Assembly (NCBI GenBank): GCA_019155205.2
Contig: JAHNZQ020000004.1
Coordinates: 4,690,131 to 4,754,130, forward strand
Length of the DNA: 64,000 nucleotides
Source of the DNA: Gracilaria vermiculophylla
Lineage: Eukaryota; Rhodophyta; Florideophyceae; Gracilariales; Gracilariaceae
Direction of reading: 5' to 3'
A program made the translations under genes and the position numbers. Below are positions 39,282 through 48,652 of this stretch, in pieces (within the stretch, counting starts at the first letter, position 1; the number at the start of each line of letters is the position of its first letter). Below the pieces are notes generated by a model, which was not told where the DNA came from, made no database searches, and saw only the letters and a list, made by a program, of their open reading frames with translations.

Positions 39282-39753
39282 AGGGAATACGCGCAATTGC
39301 AGAGCAGAGCGGATCAGATTTGGTTACGCGCTGCCATACCTGGCAGCGCGATTGGCGCTCGTCAAATCTGCACGAGCAAGCGCTTCTGGATGTTTCCAAG
39401 CGGCGATGTCGAGATATCGAGGCCAAACGACGCGTGGCACCGCGCATCAACGGCAGCGAGACGAACGGCGCGATGGCCCATGTGGGTATGCAGACCGTTC
39501 CGCTCACAATTTCGACGGTGGACGGTAGTATTGCACTGGACGCCACTCGCTTTCTTCTGATTCGATCGCTTTTACCCACACTGCCTCCTCGCATCCAACT
39601 GTGTTGATACAGATCCGTATAAAGTCTGTGGGCGCTCTCTCTTAATAGCCCCCCGAGCTTCCCCGTCATTCGGAGTGAAAGTACTCTACCTCTCCTGGTT
39701 GTCATTCCTTTTTTGCTGCCTTTCATCGCCGCACGCCTGATCACTTGTCCAAC
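39282..39753. other. Upstream region of the first GST gene
   Basis: About 470 bp holding the promoter and leader of the GST gene. Overlapping frames of 87-156 codons occur on both strands without family resemblance. A pyrimidine-rich leader (CTCTCTCTTAATAGCC, 39,634-39,649) lies about 105 bp before the ATG. Confidence 0.35.
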
Positions 39754-40395
39754 ATGCCGACCATGAAGCTTACTTACTTCGATCTCAGAGGCCGTGCCGA
39801 GCCTATCCGTCTCGCCTTCCTCCTATCGGGCATTGACTACGAAGACGATCGATTCGATTTCCAGGCATGGAAGGAAATCAAGCCCACTCTTCCATTCGGC
39901 TCCGTCCCGACCCTCACCATCGACGGTGAGGTTATGACCCAATCGAACGCCCTCTTGCGCTATGTCGGAAAGCTCGGAAAACTCTACCCGACCGATGCCC
40001 TCGAGGCTTTGAAGGTGGACGAGGTAATCGATACCTTCCTCGACATGACAAACGTGCTTTACGGTTACAGAGGAGATGATCGCAAGATCCTCAAGGAGGA
40101 GCGCACCAAGTTTGTCACAGAGACTCTTCCACGCTATGCGGGCGCCCTCGAAAAGAGATTGGAGAAGTATGGCGATGGGGTTTATGCCGTTGGGGGAAAG
40201 ATTTCCACTGCTGATCTTGTGATTACATGTTTCATTACTGGCATCAAGAGCGGAACGTTTGATTTCGTGCCGGTTGATGTATTTGACAGCTATCCCAACC
40301 TCTCAGCAATTCACAAGGAGGTCATGGAGCTCCCGAGCGTCGTCGAATGGTACAAGAAGTATCCGATCAAGTACCAGACCCCTAACATGGAGTGA
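39754..40395 (+). CDS. Glutathione S-transferase, sigma-like class, copy 1
   Basis: Intronless, 213 residues, start ATG 39754 (MPTMKLTYFDLRGRAEPIRL). It is a cytosolic GST: thioredoxin-like N-domain with the catalytic Tyr in LTYFDLRGRAEPIRLAFLL, the cis-Pro region FGSVPTLTIDGEVMTQSNALLRYVG with the glutathione-binding Q-S-N, and an all-helical C-domain containing KISTADLVITCFI, the conserved N-cap Asp region. The Y-F-x-x-R-G-R-A-E motif places it near sigma and related algal GSTs. It should conjugate glutathione to electrophiles or reduce organic hydroperoxides. A second, spliced paralogue begins 1.1 kb downstream on the same strand. Confidence 0.93.
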   Translation: MPTMKLTYFDLRGRAEPIRLAFLLSGIDYEDDRFDFQAWKEIKPTLPFGSVPTLTIDGEVMTQSNALLRYVGKLGKLYPTDALEALKVDEVIDTFLDMTNVLYGYRGDDRKILKEERTKFVTETLPRYAGALEKRLEKYGDGVYAVGGKISTADLVITCFITGIKSGTFDFVPVDVFDSYPNLSAIHKEVMELPSVVEWYKKYPIKYQTPNME

Positions 40396-41473
40396 TTCGC
40401 ATATCTGCATTAAATTTTAAGCTAGTAGTGACATAATCGGTTAAAAGTAGCTTGTCCACCTTCTCTTGAGCTTCGCCACTTCCATGATTTGCACTTATTC
40501 TATGTCTCAAACGTTTCGTGTCGGCTGAAGTGTACCAAGTGAATGATATCGGTTGAATGACTACCAGATCTCGCCAATGACAGACCTTTTTGAGTTCAGC
40601 CGTTTCTCTCTGCAGTGTTCATGCTTACATTGTGTTTCTCCGCAGAAAAAGGGTTTTCACGATGTCTTTGTTGGTTCCACTACTTTTCTCAGCTGAACTC
40701 CTTTTGCTGACGCAAATTTAAGTTTACACTGTATCGAGATCAAAACACAAAATGCGTTGTCCTTTCGAACAAAACACATCTTTGAAATTGCCTTAACATT
40801 ACTGCCCCGAGCCATTTGTAGGCCGTCCGAGCACAGAATCGAAGAGGTTACTTCGGCTCCCTAAGATACGAACGTGAGAAACGCTAGCCAATATACATCT
40901 ATGAAATTCGTCCTTTTATTGCGGTGGTCGAAACAACTCAGTTGCCGTTCCAGGCTGAAGAGTGTTTCATCACAAACGCGATTCAGGCGCAAAATTATTT
41001 ACATAATATCTTTGCCATAGTTTTTGATCCTTTTGCACGGAAAAATCTCGTCTGAAGGAGAATCATTCTGCAAAAAACAAGGAAGAAGATTCGCACGAAA
41101 AACAGCATAAGGTATGAGTCAAAAGAAGAAGCTGCACAATCCGCCTTGCCCCACGTTCTGTGGACAGGAAGCGTGATTTTTTGTTGACAAAAAGAATATG
41201 GGAATAATTGAAAGATCTCAGCGGGCCAGGTCGGCAACTCGACAAGTTTTAAGTACTGTACGGTATGAGCTTAGAACAACACTTCAAAACACGCAGCAAA
41301 CGGGCTGACTCTAAGGACTTTGCTCTCAGAAATGAAATACGAGTTACTTGCGCATTGCTCTTCCTTAATTCCGTTCTCTGTCTTGTGCAGGTATCTCCAT
41401 TTCTAACCCTGCCGGGAGTTTGTGACGGATCAGTTAACAACCTGAATTGTGCACGATACACGCGGTGCAAGCC
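40396..41473. other. Spacer between the two GST genes
   Basis: About 1.08 kb. A frame from ATG 41265 to 41477 overlaps the start of the next gene out of frame and ends RYTRCKP*; no family. Should include the promoter of GST copy 2. Confidence 0.4.
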
Positions 41474-42198
41474 ATGAAGAACGTGATTCTAACCTACTTT
41501 GACTATCCGGTATGTCCGATAGTAGTGTTTCAGAACCCAATAAAATAGAAGCACTGACTTGTGTGTGCTCTTCTGGGTTGCAGGGGCATGCCGAAGCCAT
41601 CCGACTAGCTTTAAGAATTGGAAAGATACAATTTAAGGATGTTCGGCTTCATCCATCTCAAGCTGAGAAACAGCAAACGTATCTTCCGTACGGATCACTA
41701 CCGACGCTTCGCGTAGACGACGAGTTGTATTCTCATTCGTCAGCAATTCTACGTTACGTGGGAAAGAAAACTGGCCTGTACCCGGTGAATGAGCTTGCTG
41801 CTCTCCGTGTGGATGAGGTTATTGACACGGTGCTAGATTTCTTTCACGGCTTGGAAGCGATTGATAAAAAAGATTCGCAGCGCTACGGGAACGACGTGGA
41901 AAATTATCTCGTTGAAAGTGTTCCTCGGTACTTGGGCGGATTGAATTCACGGCTGCAGAAGTTTGGAGACGGACCATGGGCAGTCAATGGCTCAATCACT
42001 ATAGCTGACCTTGCGATATACGTATGCATGCTGTATGTACGGGCCGGGGCCTATGATCAACTCACACCAGCAAATGTAATAGACTACGAACGCTTACAAG
42101 GTTCGGCTGACGCGGTTCGTCATCATCCAGAGGTAGTCGCGTGGAACATGCATATCGCAGGACGCGTAGCCGAAATGAAGCAACGGGAAACTCAATAA
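41474..42198 (+). CDS. Glutathione S-transferase, sigma-like class, copy 2, two exons
   Basis: Exons 41474-41509 and 41584-42198 join across a 74-nt GTATGT...TGCAG intron (phase 0) to 216 residues. Exon 1 supplies MKNVILTYFDYP with the catalytic Tyr; without it the frame begins inside the intron at ATG 41512 and lacks the active site. Exon 2 continues GHAEAIRLALRIGKIQFKDV, then YGSLPTLRVDDELYSHSSAILRYVG, YLVESVPRYLGGLNSRL and SITIADLAIYV. It follows copy 1 domain by domain (both have YPTDALEALKVDEVIDT- or YPVNELAALRVDEVIDT-like text), so they are an old tandem pair. The glutathione-site Gln of copy 1 (QSNA) is His here (HSSA). Confidence 0.9.
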
Positions 42199-42219
42199 AA
42201 CAGTTCCATGTAGTCTGAA

Positions 42220-43134
42220 TCAGGCGCTCAAAAATCGGAATGAGATGAACAGAAGAAACACAGAGCATACTATGCGAAGAGTTGCCTCTGGCAGCATGAC
42301 AGCCGTACTAGCGCCAAGAGCACCTCCCAGAAATGCGCCGCAAAGAAGAGGTATGAAGAGATCGGTTAGCACATTCCGCAGGCGGATATGAGTAAGACAA
42401 GCCCTGATACTGGGCAAAACCATGGCAAGCAGCGCGGTGCCTTGAGCCATGCGCTGCGGAAATCCCACAAGAACAAGAGTAGGCACGTTGATAGATCCGC
42501 CACCTACGCCAAGTAGACCGGAAACAAAGCCAGTGCAGGCGCCCACAGGGAGCAACCACCACGTCGAAATTGAAAGACCTGTGGATAATATGCGCGGCAA
42601 CAATGGAATAGAGATAGCAACTAGTAACAAAAAAGCACCAAATGCTCGTCGTAAGCTCTTCATATGCATTGTAGCTGTGTAAGAAGCTCCTACCGGCGCC
42701 GTGAGCAGGGCTGGAATAGCAAGCAAAGCAGCAGCAGAAGCGTTTGCGGAGGCTGCCGTAAGGTATTTCATAGATGATATGAGGGATACGGCACAAATCA
42801 TTAACATGCTGGTGCCATGAGCCTTTCTCTGAGAAACACCACGAGAGACAAGAAGCGGAGTGAGAAACATTCCGCCACCAGCACCCACCAGAGCGCCCAG
42901 CGTGGAGGCCGCGAATGCGAAGAAAAAAGCTGTTGTGCGCGATAGAGACTGAGATCCTTCAAGTTTGGTAGGGGGATGTCGCTCAGTCGGTAGGGCGGCT
43001 CGAATAGAAGGCGTAGGATAACAGCGCCTTGAAGGACATCGATTGTTCAGACAGGAAGAGCGTGAGGCGGAGTGTAGAAGTGGAAAGGAAAGAAACGCTA
43101 CCCGCCATGACGGAACTATACATGGGAAGGGCAT
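42220..43134 (-). CDS. TauE/SafE-family membrane permease
   Basis: 304 residues from ATG 43134; the frame opens at a GTG two codons earlier. The family (sulfite exporter TauE/SafE, DUF81) exports sulfur oxyanions or other small anions. It is an internal duplication with the motif twice: STLGALVGAGGGMFLTPLL (first half) and CTGFVSGLLGVGGGSINVPTLVLVG (second half), with seven or eight hydrophobic segments. About 65 N-terminal residues, rich in Ser, Arg and Pro, precede the first helix and could target it to the plastid envelope. It ends 21 bp from GST copy 2, tail to tail; a functional link through sulfur or glutathione metabolism is only a guess. Confidence 0.85.
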   Translation of the reverse strand: MPFPCIVPSWRVAFLSFPLLHSASRSSCLNNRCPSRRCYPTPSIRAALPTERHPPTKLEGSQSLSRTTAFFFAFAASTLGALVGAGGGMFLTPLLVSRGVSQRKAHGTSMLMICAVSLISSMKYLTAASANASAAALLAIPALLTAPVGASYTATMHMKSLRRAFGAFLLLVAISIPLLPRILSTGLSISTWWLLPVGACTGFVSGLLGVGGGSINVPTLVLVGFPQRMAQGTALLAMVLPSIRACLTHIRLRNVLTDLFIPLLCGAFLGGALGASTAVMLPEATLRIVCSVFLLFISFRFLSA

Positions 43135-43257
43135 GTTCACGATATCTGGGTAGAAGCTTGTGCCTCCCCGAGTGGGCGGCAGGGAGGAAAAGAATGCCGG
43201 AATAATTGCTTAAAGTTTAATTAGTTTTAATTGCCCTCCACCACTCACTGAGTTCAT

Positions 43258-43331
43258 GGCTCTGTGGCCAAATTGGATAAGGCATCGGTCTACGGATCCG
43301 GAGATTGCAGGTTCAAGTCCTGCCAGAGTCG
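43258..43331 (+). tRNA. tRNA-Arg (anticodon ACG)
   Basis: A full cloverleaf can be drawn. Acceptor GGCTCTG pairs with CAGAGTC (one G-U), discriminator G. D-stem GCC/GGC has loop AAATTGGATAA. The anticodon loop is CTACGGA, anticodon ACG. T-stem GCAGG/CCTGC has loop TTCAAGT. The anticodon stem has a U-U mismatch at 31-39 and a G-U at 27-43. Box A (TGGCCAAATTGG) and box B (GGTTCAAGTCC) are as expected for RNA polymerase III. No intron, and no encoded CCA (GTC-G then TCT). It reads CGU/C/A after A34-to-I editing. Confidence 0.9.
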
Positions 43332-43335
43332 TCTC

Positions 43336-43339
43336 TTTT
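43336..43339 (+). terminator. Pol III terminator after tRNA-Arg
   Basis: TTTT begins 5 nt after the discriminator base; the simple RNA polymerase III stop signal. Confidence 0.7.
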
Positions 43340-43750
43340 GCTGTTTTGAGAATTGCACACGTCTGCGACCGTGCCAGCGCACGACACGCGGACGTTGTCA
43401 CATGACGAGAATTCTATGATCTTGCCGTTTCGTCATGCGAACTACAAATTGTTATTATGTTCAGGTTCATTCCTGTTCTCGAAACGTTTTGATCTATTGT
43501 TCCCCCGAGGCAACTAGGCCTGATCATTACATCGCATCTTTCGTTTCGGTTCTTGGCTATTCTGTCGCAGCATAGAAAGCCCCCCGGGCATTCATGACTG
43601 TTTGCAACATACTTTCATTGCAAATCTGGATGAAGCTAACTGGCCGATATGTTGCCAACAGCCCGGAAATCGTGAAAAACTGGACCGTTTCCGTTATCAT
43701 TACGTGCTTCCAGATCTACACTTCCATAGGCCGGCAAGTAAAACACCAGG
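43340..43750. other. Region upstream of the NOL8-like gene
   Basis: About 410 bp without a supported gene; should include the NOL8-like promoter. Confidence 0.4.
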
Positions 43751-44962
43751 ATGATTGTTCCACAGGACCTGCAGCTGCTCAAACAGGCGCCATCGCAACA
43801 GATTCCTCGCATCTTCATCGGTAACCTCACCGCACAAATCTTGGATGCATCATTGCAACAGCTCGTTTCTCGCTTCGGCACAATCAGCGACTTCGAGCGC
43901 AGCAAATGCGGAACATTCGTTCACATTTCGCTTCAGGCCGACCAAGCCTCTGTTGCCAAGTGTGTCTCGTCCTTAAATCATGTCAAATGGCTGGGGGCAT
44001 CTCTGCGCGTCGAACGAGCCAGACAACATTATATTCATCGCCTTCTCCAGGAATGGAAACACCACTCTTGCGAAACTCAATTATCTTCCCAAACGGACAC
44101 TCAAGAACAAGAGAAAAGTCCAAAGCCGCCATTTCACAACCTGCCCAAAGGCAAACATCTCCGTTTTTCTTTCCCAGATGAACCTTCTCACACATCCACC
44201 GACACACCCACATCTTTAAGCACCGCTGTCCAACGTTCCGAACCAGCTTCCAGACCTGCCTTTGTACAGCGCTCCGCGTTTGCAACAAAGCAGAGTTCAA
44301 TGCTGACGACGCTTTCTCTCTTCGGCCTGTCTCCCTCTTCAGACAGAAATCCACACAGCTCGGTGAAGCGTTCACCTCAGGAGACTTCCCTCGCAGAGCA
44401 GCTCTTCAAACGACCCCGTAACACCCCACCTCAAAACGGCGAGCGCAAAAATACATTCCAAGTCCCCAAAGGAAATGATACATGTCGTACCACAAATATC
44501 AAATCCGAAGAAACGCCCCGCCGTCCCGAGCGAAATCTCAATTCAGCTGACGGCCAAGGGAGTGCCGTCGGTATGCGTGAACCTTATTCTATCGAGAATG
44601 CCAAGGCTGTGGAAGAAGATCCGTCCAAGATCGATCTCCAACGGGAGAGAAACACAAGCCTACATGCATTTCAAACGTTGTTTGGGCATCATTCTTCACC
44701 ACCAGACAAACTTGATTCGCGAACCCCGGTTTGTGATAAGGATGCCCAGGGACAGATGTTTGTACGATATCGTCGAGCAGCACTGTATACAAAGCTACAG
44801 TCATCCTGCGTGGATGCAAGACCTTTACAAAATTGGCGAAGGACTAGACAGTCAGAAAGTGAGATCACCAACACTCCTCCTCATGTTTTTCCAAATGATC
44901 ATCCTCAGGCCGTAAGGTTCGACACCCGACACAGACGAGCTGCGCTCTACAAAAAACTGTAG
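43751..44962 (+). CDS. NOL8-like nucleolar RNA-binding protein
   Basis: Intronless, 403 residues, start ATG 43751. One N-terminal RRM (about residues 18-92) has RNP2 RIFIGNL and a weak RNP1 (CGTFVHISL), followed by SSLNHVKWLGASLRVERARQHYIHRLLQEW. That helix-and-extension text is the mark of NOL8, a nucleolar protein in ribosome biogenesis. The remaining 300 residues are low in complexity, rich in Ser, Pro and charged residues. Two near-identical motifs, RYRRAALYTKL and RHRRAALYKKL, occur near the C-terminus, the second forming the very end (393-403); they look like a repeated short linear binding motif. The F-box gene converges 230 bp away. Confidence 0.72.
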   Translation: MIVPQDLQLLKQAPSQQIPRIFIGNLTAQILDASLQQLVSRFGTISDFERSKCGTFVHISLQADQASVAKCVSSLNHVKWLGASLRVERARQHYIHRLLQEWKHHSCETQLSSQTDTQEQEKSPKPPFHNLPKGKHLRFSFPDEPSHTSTDTPTSLSTAVQRSEPASRPAFVQRSAFATKQSSMLTTLSLFGLSPSSDRNPHSSVKRSPQETSLAEQLFKRPRNTPPQNGERKNTFQVPKGNDTCRTTNIKSEETPRRPERNLNSADGQGSAVGMREPYSIENAKAVEEDPSKIDLQRERNTSLHAFQTLFGHHSSPPDKLDSRTPVCDKDAQGQMFVRYRRAALYTKLQSSCVDARPLQNWRRTRQSESEITNTPPHVFPNDHPQAVRFDTRHRRAALYKKL

Positions 44963-45194
44963 ATGGTATAGTAGCCTCTTTCCGTCTGAATATTCGCAGC
45001 TTGAATCACAAAACAGAAAGCACACTAAGTTTCGTGACCATTTCTCATTCAACGTTTCCAATTCTATGACTCTATCATAATAACAGGAACAAAATTGTCG
45101 CGGCCTCCATGGTCTCGAGATTTAGTTCCTCGTTGGTGGGCAAGCCCGCATAAGGCATAACAGGTATTCGGCATGGTTTCCATGAGGTGCTGCA

Positions 45195-47228
45195 TCATTC
45201 TTTGAGAAACGACCCGCATATTTGCCATAAATGAGGAGCCTTCCGTCTCAATTCTTTTGCAATAGTAGTGCAATCCACAATGTATTGACCAGTTGGAGAG
45301 GCAGCACTCACGTTGAGCTTCTCAAGATTAGCTGAACAATCTCTGGCCACCATTCGGGCCGTATCCTGCACAATAACAGTGGTCTCATATCGATCTGATG
45401 CCAATACTTCCTGAGCGCCGTTTCCAAGATTCCATAGGTGTCCATTCTCTGGCCCTCCTTTTCTACTAATTATGAGAGAGAATTCCTTCAGAATACACCC
45501 CTTACCACGCAAAAGGGCTTGTACTGAATTCAATGAAAGCTGTTTGGCAATGAGAAACAAAGACTCGAGGTTTGTGTTGTAATCTCCCACTGCTCTGCAC
45601 ATTGGCTCGGTCCAGTCACACACCAGACTGAGACGCTTAATTCTACTTCCAAAAGTCTTGAAAACCTCTGGGCTCGGCCTTTCATTTCGGCCCATCCAGA
45701 CGCTGACGCAAGTCAGTTTTGGAAATCCGTTTGCGAGTTGTTGCACTTGTTCCGGCGTGAATCGCAAACCTATGACCTCGATACTATTGAGACTTTGACT
45801 CATCGACTTTTGAAGTAAATTGAAGCTCGCCTCAGGACATCGCGGCGGATTCATCGCTGATCCGAAGTTGATAGCTATGTCTTTCAATCCAGTTAGTGAT
45901 TTGAAGATAAGGTCAAGATCAGATGACGGAATAACATCGAGGGTGCTTAGACTAAAACTCTGAAGTTGATGCTTTGACGCTGCTTTGAGCATGCTTCTGA
46001 ATAATGTTCTTTGTTCGTTGGCGTACTCAGCAAGATCAATCCTAATCCCTTCTATTTCTACTGATTTGTAGGCTCTGTGTCGTATCCAATGCATTGCACC
46101 AAACTCGACAGAGAAGTGCTCAAGATTGACACAATGTCTTGCAATTTCTTGGAAAGCTTCCATGGTAGAACAGCACCACGGAAGTTTGAGAGCTCTGAGG
46201 CGCTTTCCAATAGGACTGATGATGACTGATACAATTTGACGACGAATTTCGTCTACTTCTTTGTAATGATGCACTGGCATCAGTGACAGAGATTCCAAAC
46301 TGTGACAAGCATGTGCGATGGCGGCAAGGTCAACTGGGCGCGGTATCTGGATCTCGCATTCCTTCAAGTTGGGAAGCGCTCGAAACATGGCGACGACATG
46401 TTCAAAAGGAGCTGCATGAAGAGAGGTAATGGTCAACTTCCGCAACGGGGGTGCAGTAGAGGCGAGCATGAGGCACAAGTCTGAGCCGCAGTCAAAGGAC
46501 TCGGTTATAAGATGAAGGACCTGGAGACTGTCCTTGGTGAAAACAAGCATTGCTTGCAGCCAACGAAAAGATACTTTGGGACCAAACTCCAAAGAAGTTA
46601 TGCTCTTTCGAAGAAGAGAATTGAAACGTCGGGATAACATGGCGATCGCACGCCCAGTTGTGTGGAAGCGATGTTTGACGCGGCGGGAAATCTCTGCCGG
46701 CCGCGTTGGGCTCATGAGCAACGCGTGATGGATTATTTTGGTTAGAATGTCGTCAGGGAGGTCGGTTAGCAAGGTTGGGCGCTCTTCACGAACTTGATCT
46801 TCTTGGGCGTTCTGAATGTTGCTAGGGTTTTGAAGTTTGATGGGGCGCGCAGAGTCGCATGGAGTAGTTTTTGTTGGGCAGGGAAATGTTATTGAGTTGA
46901 GAGAAGTGTTCGAACCATCGAGAGTACAAGTTTGATTAATGCATTGTTGTTGTGATATCCCTGGATTTACGAAGCTTGGGCAGCAAGCGTATTGGGTGTT
47001 CTTTCCGTGAGAAATTGGGTGATCAGATTGCATCTTCCTCCTCTTTGGCTGTGGAGATGACGGTTGCGTCCTCGACGAATCGCAGATGCGTCTCCCGAGA
47101 GCGGTATGCTTGGAAGACGAGGCATGCATGTCATGCGCCCTGGACGCTTGAGCGGAGCTGGTTGCATGAACGGGCGTATGGCTCACATTGGCTCCATCGC
47201 CTCGCCGCAGTGGTTGTTGTGGCTTCAT
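45195..47228 (-). CDS. F-box protein with degenerate leucine-rich repeats
   Basis: 677 residues from ATG 47228 (MKPQQPLRRGDG); the frame runs upstream only to a TTG. A disordered N-terminal 145 residues, with a likely nuclear signal (QPKRRKM), precede an F-box (LLTDLPDDILTKIIHHAL, from about 153). Then come roughly 450 residues of leucine-rich-repeat-like strands and helices, such as LRKLTITSLHAAP, LPNLKECEIQIP, LRALKLPWC and LTCVSVWMG. The layout is that of an SCF ubiquitin-ligase substrate receptor; the F-box would bind Skp1 and the repeats the substrate. Substrate unknown. The F-box itself is a fair but not perfect match, so an LRR-only alternative is possible. Confidence 0.7.
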   Translation of the reverse strand: MKPQQPLRRGDGANVSHTPVHATSSAQASRAHDMHASSSKHTALGRRICDSSRTQPSSPQPKRRKMQSDHPISHGKNTQYACCPSFVNPGISQQQCINQTCTLDGSNTSLNSITFPCPTKTTPCDSARPIKLQNPSNIQNAQEDQVREERPTLLTDLPDDILTKIIHHALLMSPTRPAEISRRVKHRFHTTGRAIAMLSRRFNSLLRKSITSLEFGPKVSFRWLQAMLVFTKDSLQVLHLITESFDCGSDLCLMLASTAPPLRKLTITSLHAAPFEHVVAMFRALPNLKECEIQIPRPVDLAAIAHACHSLESLSLMPVHHYKEVDEIRRQIVSVIISPIGKRLRALKLPWCCSTMEAFQEIARHCVNLEHFSVEFGAMHWIRHRAYKSVEIEGIRIDLAEYANEQRTLFRSMLKAASKHQLQSFSLSTLDVIPSSDLDLIFKSLTGLKDIAINFGSAMNPPRCPEASFNLLQKSMSQSLNSIEVIGLRFTPEQVQQLANGFPKLTCVSVWMGRNERPSPEVFKTFGSRIKRLSLVCDWTEPMCRAVGDYNTNLESLFLIAKQLSLNSVQALLRGKGCILKEFSLIISRKGGPENGHLWNLGNGAQEVLASDRYETTVIVQDTARMVARDCSANLEKLNVSAASPTGQYIVDCTTIAKELRRKAPHLWQICGSFLKE

Positions 47229-48652
47229 GGCCACAACACTGATTGTCGCAGCAAAGTTACGGAAGTTTTGCCAGTTTGCGGCGAACAAAACGAACGATGA
47301 GCGAAGCGCGGGGCGGCTGAGGCAACCTGAATTGGGCGGGGGGCAGAGTTATCCAGGCTGGCGCGCGCAAAGCCTTAAAAGTCGGCGCAGTGAGGAGGTG
47401 GGGCACGTTTCGGCGCGTTGAAAGCTATGCGTAGCCTCGAAATAAGGGCTACGTGGGGGACAGTGGATAAGCGGTCGGTGCGGTAAAAGGCGCGAGTGCG
47501 TACGTTGAAGGGCTCGGAGGTGGGCGGAGTGAGGAGTGGCGACGCGTGCGCGAGCATAGCGGGCCGCAGCGCAATTGCTAATCAGAGTGGCTGGCAAGCC
47601 GTGGCGGACAAATTGCACAGCGCGAAATAGGCACGCGCATGGCGCGCACTGACAAACCACGAGAGATCTGCCTCCAAGTGCAACGGGCGCAACCGTTTTT
47701 CACTGCTTACACAACAAGCGTGCCGCCGCCTGTCATCGTGCCATCCGCTTTCTGATGGTTGCCAGCTCTCCCTGACATGCCGCGCCTCGCCGCGCCCGCT
47801 GAGCGCCCGTAGCGCCCGTAGCGCCCGTGCGTCCGCCTCCACGTTCGAGCCATGTCCGCCCCTAGGGTACAGTTTTCCGCAATGTTGGCGCCCGACGTCT
47901 TGTCCGGCATTTTTTTTCTTCCCCACCCGAAGCTCAGATACCACCAAGCCCCTGAACGCCACATGAACACGACCAGCTTTGGCGGACATTCTCGGCGAAC
48001 TGCTATGTCCAAATTAGCCCCAAACCACAGCCCGAGAAAACAGTTCGCTGATGAACATAACGTTCCTCCCGTGTTCTGCAAATGGCACAACATCCTCACA
48101 AATTTGCCCATCGTGTACAGGCTGTCCAATTACGGAATCGCTCCCGAAGCATAAACTTTTCCAGGTGGAAACAAGGCGTAATCATTGTGTAGTCCTTGTC
48201 ATACCGTCCGAATGCAGTCCAGCCGCATGCGCCCACCTTCTGGTCTCGGAAAATGGCAAACCGTGCATGGCAAACCGTGGCTCATTGGTGGACAAGTTCA
48301 TTCAAGAAATGTAGGTTTCTTAACATTACCTTCGAGGCCAATATCCTCGACATCCGCACCTTCAGAACCTCGTGAATAGTTCCGCAACCTCTGCAACCTC
48401 ACGATTCTACATTGTGCGCAATGGCGCTGTGTGCCACTGCATCAATGCAATCAGCGATGACGGCAGCACGCACACGATGCTCAAGCTTTCTTTACAGCCG
48501 GTTTTCCTTTTGTGTCGCTAATGAGTAAATGACTAGGGGTCCTACACGGCCACACCGCTGATTCTGATATGGGTGATGACGTAAGTACCTCGCCTCGCTC
48601 AGACATTTTCACAAACCTTTAGCATGTTTTCCAGTTGATTCCGGTCCTTGGT
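47229..48652. other. Long intergenic region, GC-rich then neutral
   Basis: About 1.4 kb. The first 700 bp is GC-rich and includes a short tandem repeat of GCGCCCGTA-like 9-mers at about 47,801-47,828. A plus frame from ATG 47852 (100 codons) and other overlapping frames have no family resemblance and I do not call them. Confidence 0.4.
47801..47828. repeat. Short tandem repeat, three copies of a GCGCCCGTA-type 9-mer
   Basis: Three head-to-tail copies (GAGCGCCCGTAGCGCCCGTA and one more ending GTG) in GC-rich intergenic DNA upstream of the F-box gene. Could be a replication-slippage product or a transcription-factor site cluster. Confidence 0.6.

Noticed and set aside
41512..41583. ATG 41512 as start of GST copy 2
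   Set aside because: It lies in the 74-nt intron; the upstream exon supplies the catalytic Tyr and joins in phase.
47852..48154. 100-codon plus frame in the GC-rich spacer
   Set aside because: No recognisable content; GC-rich DNA favours such frames by chance.
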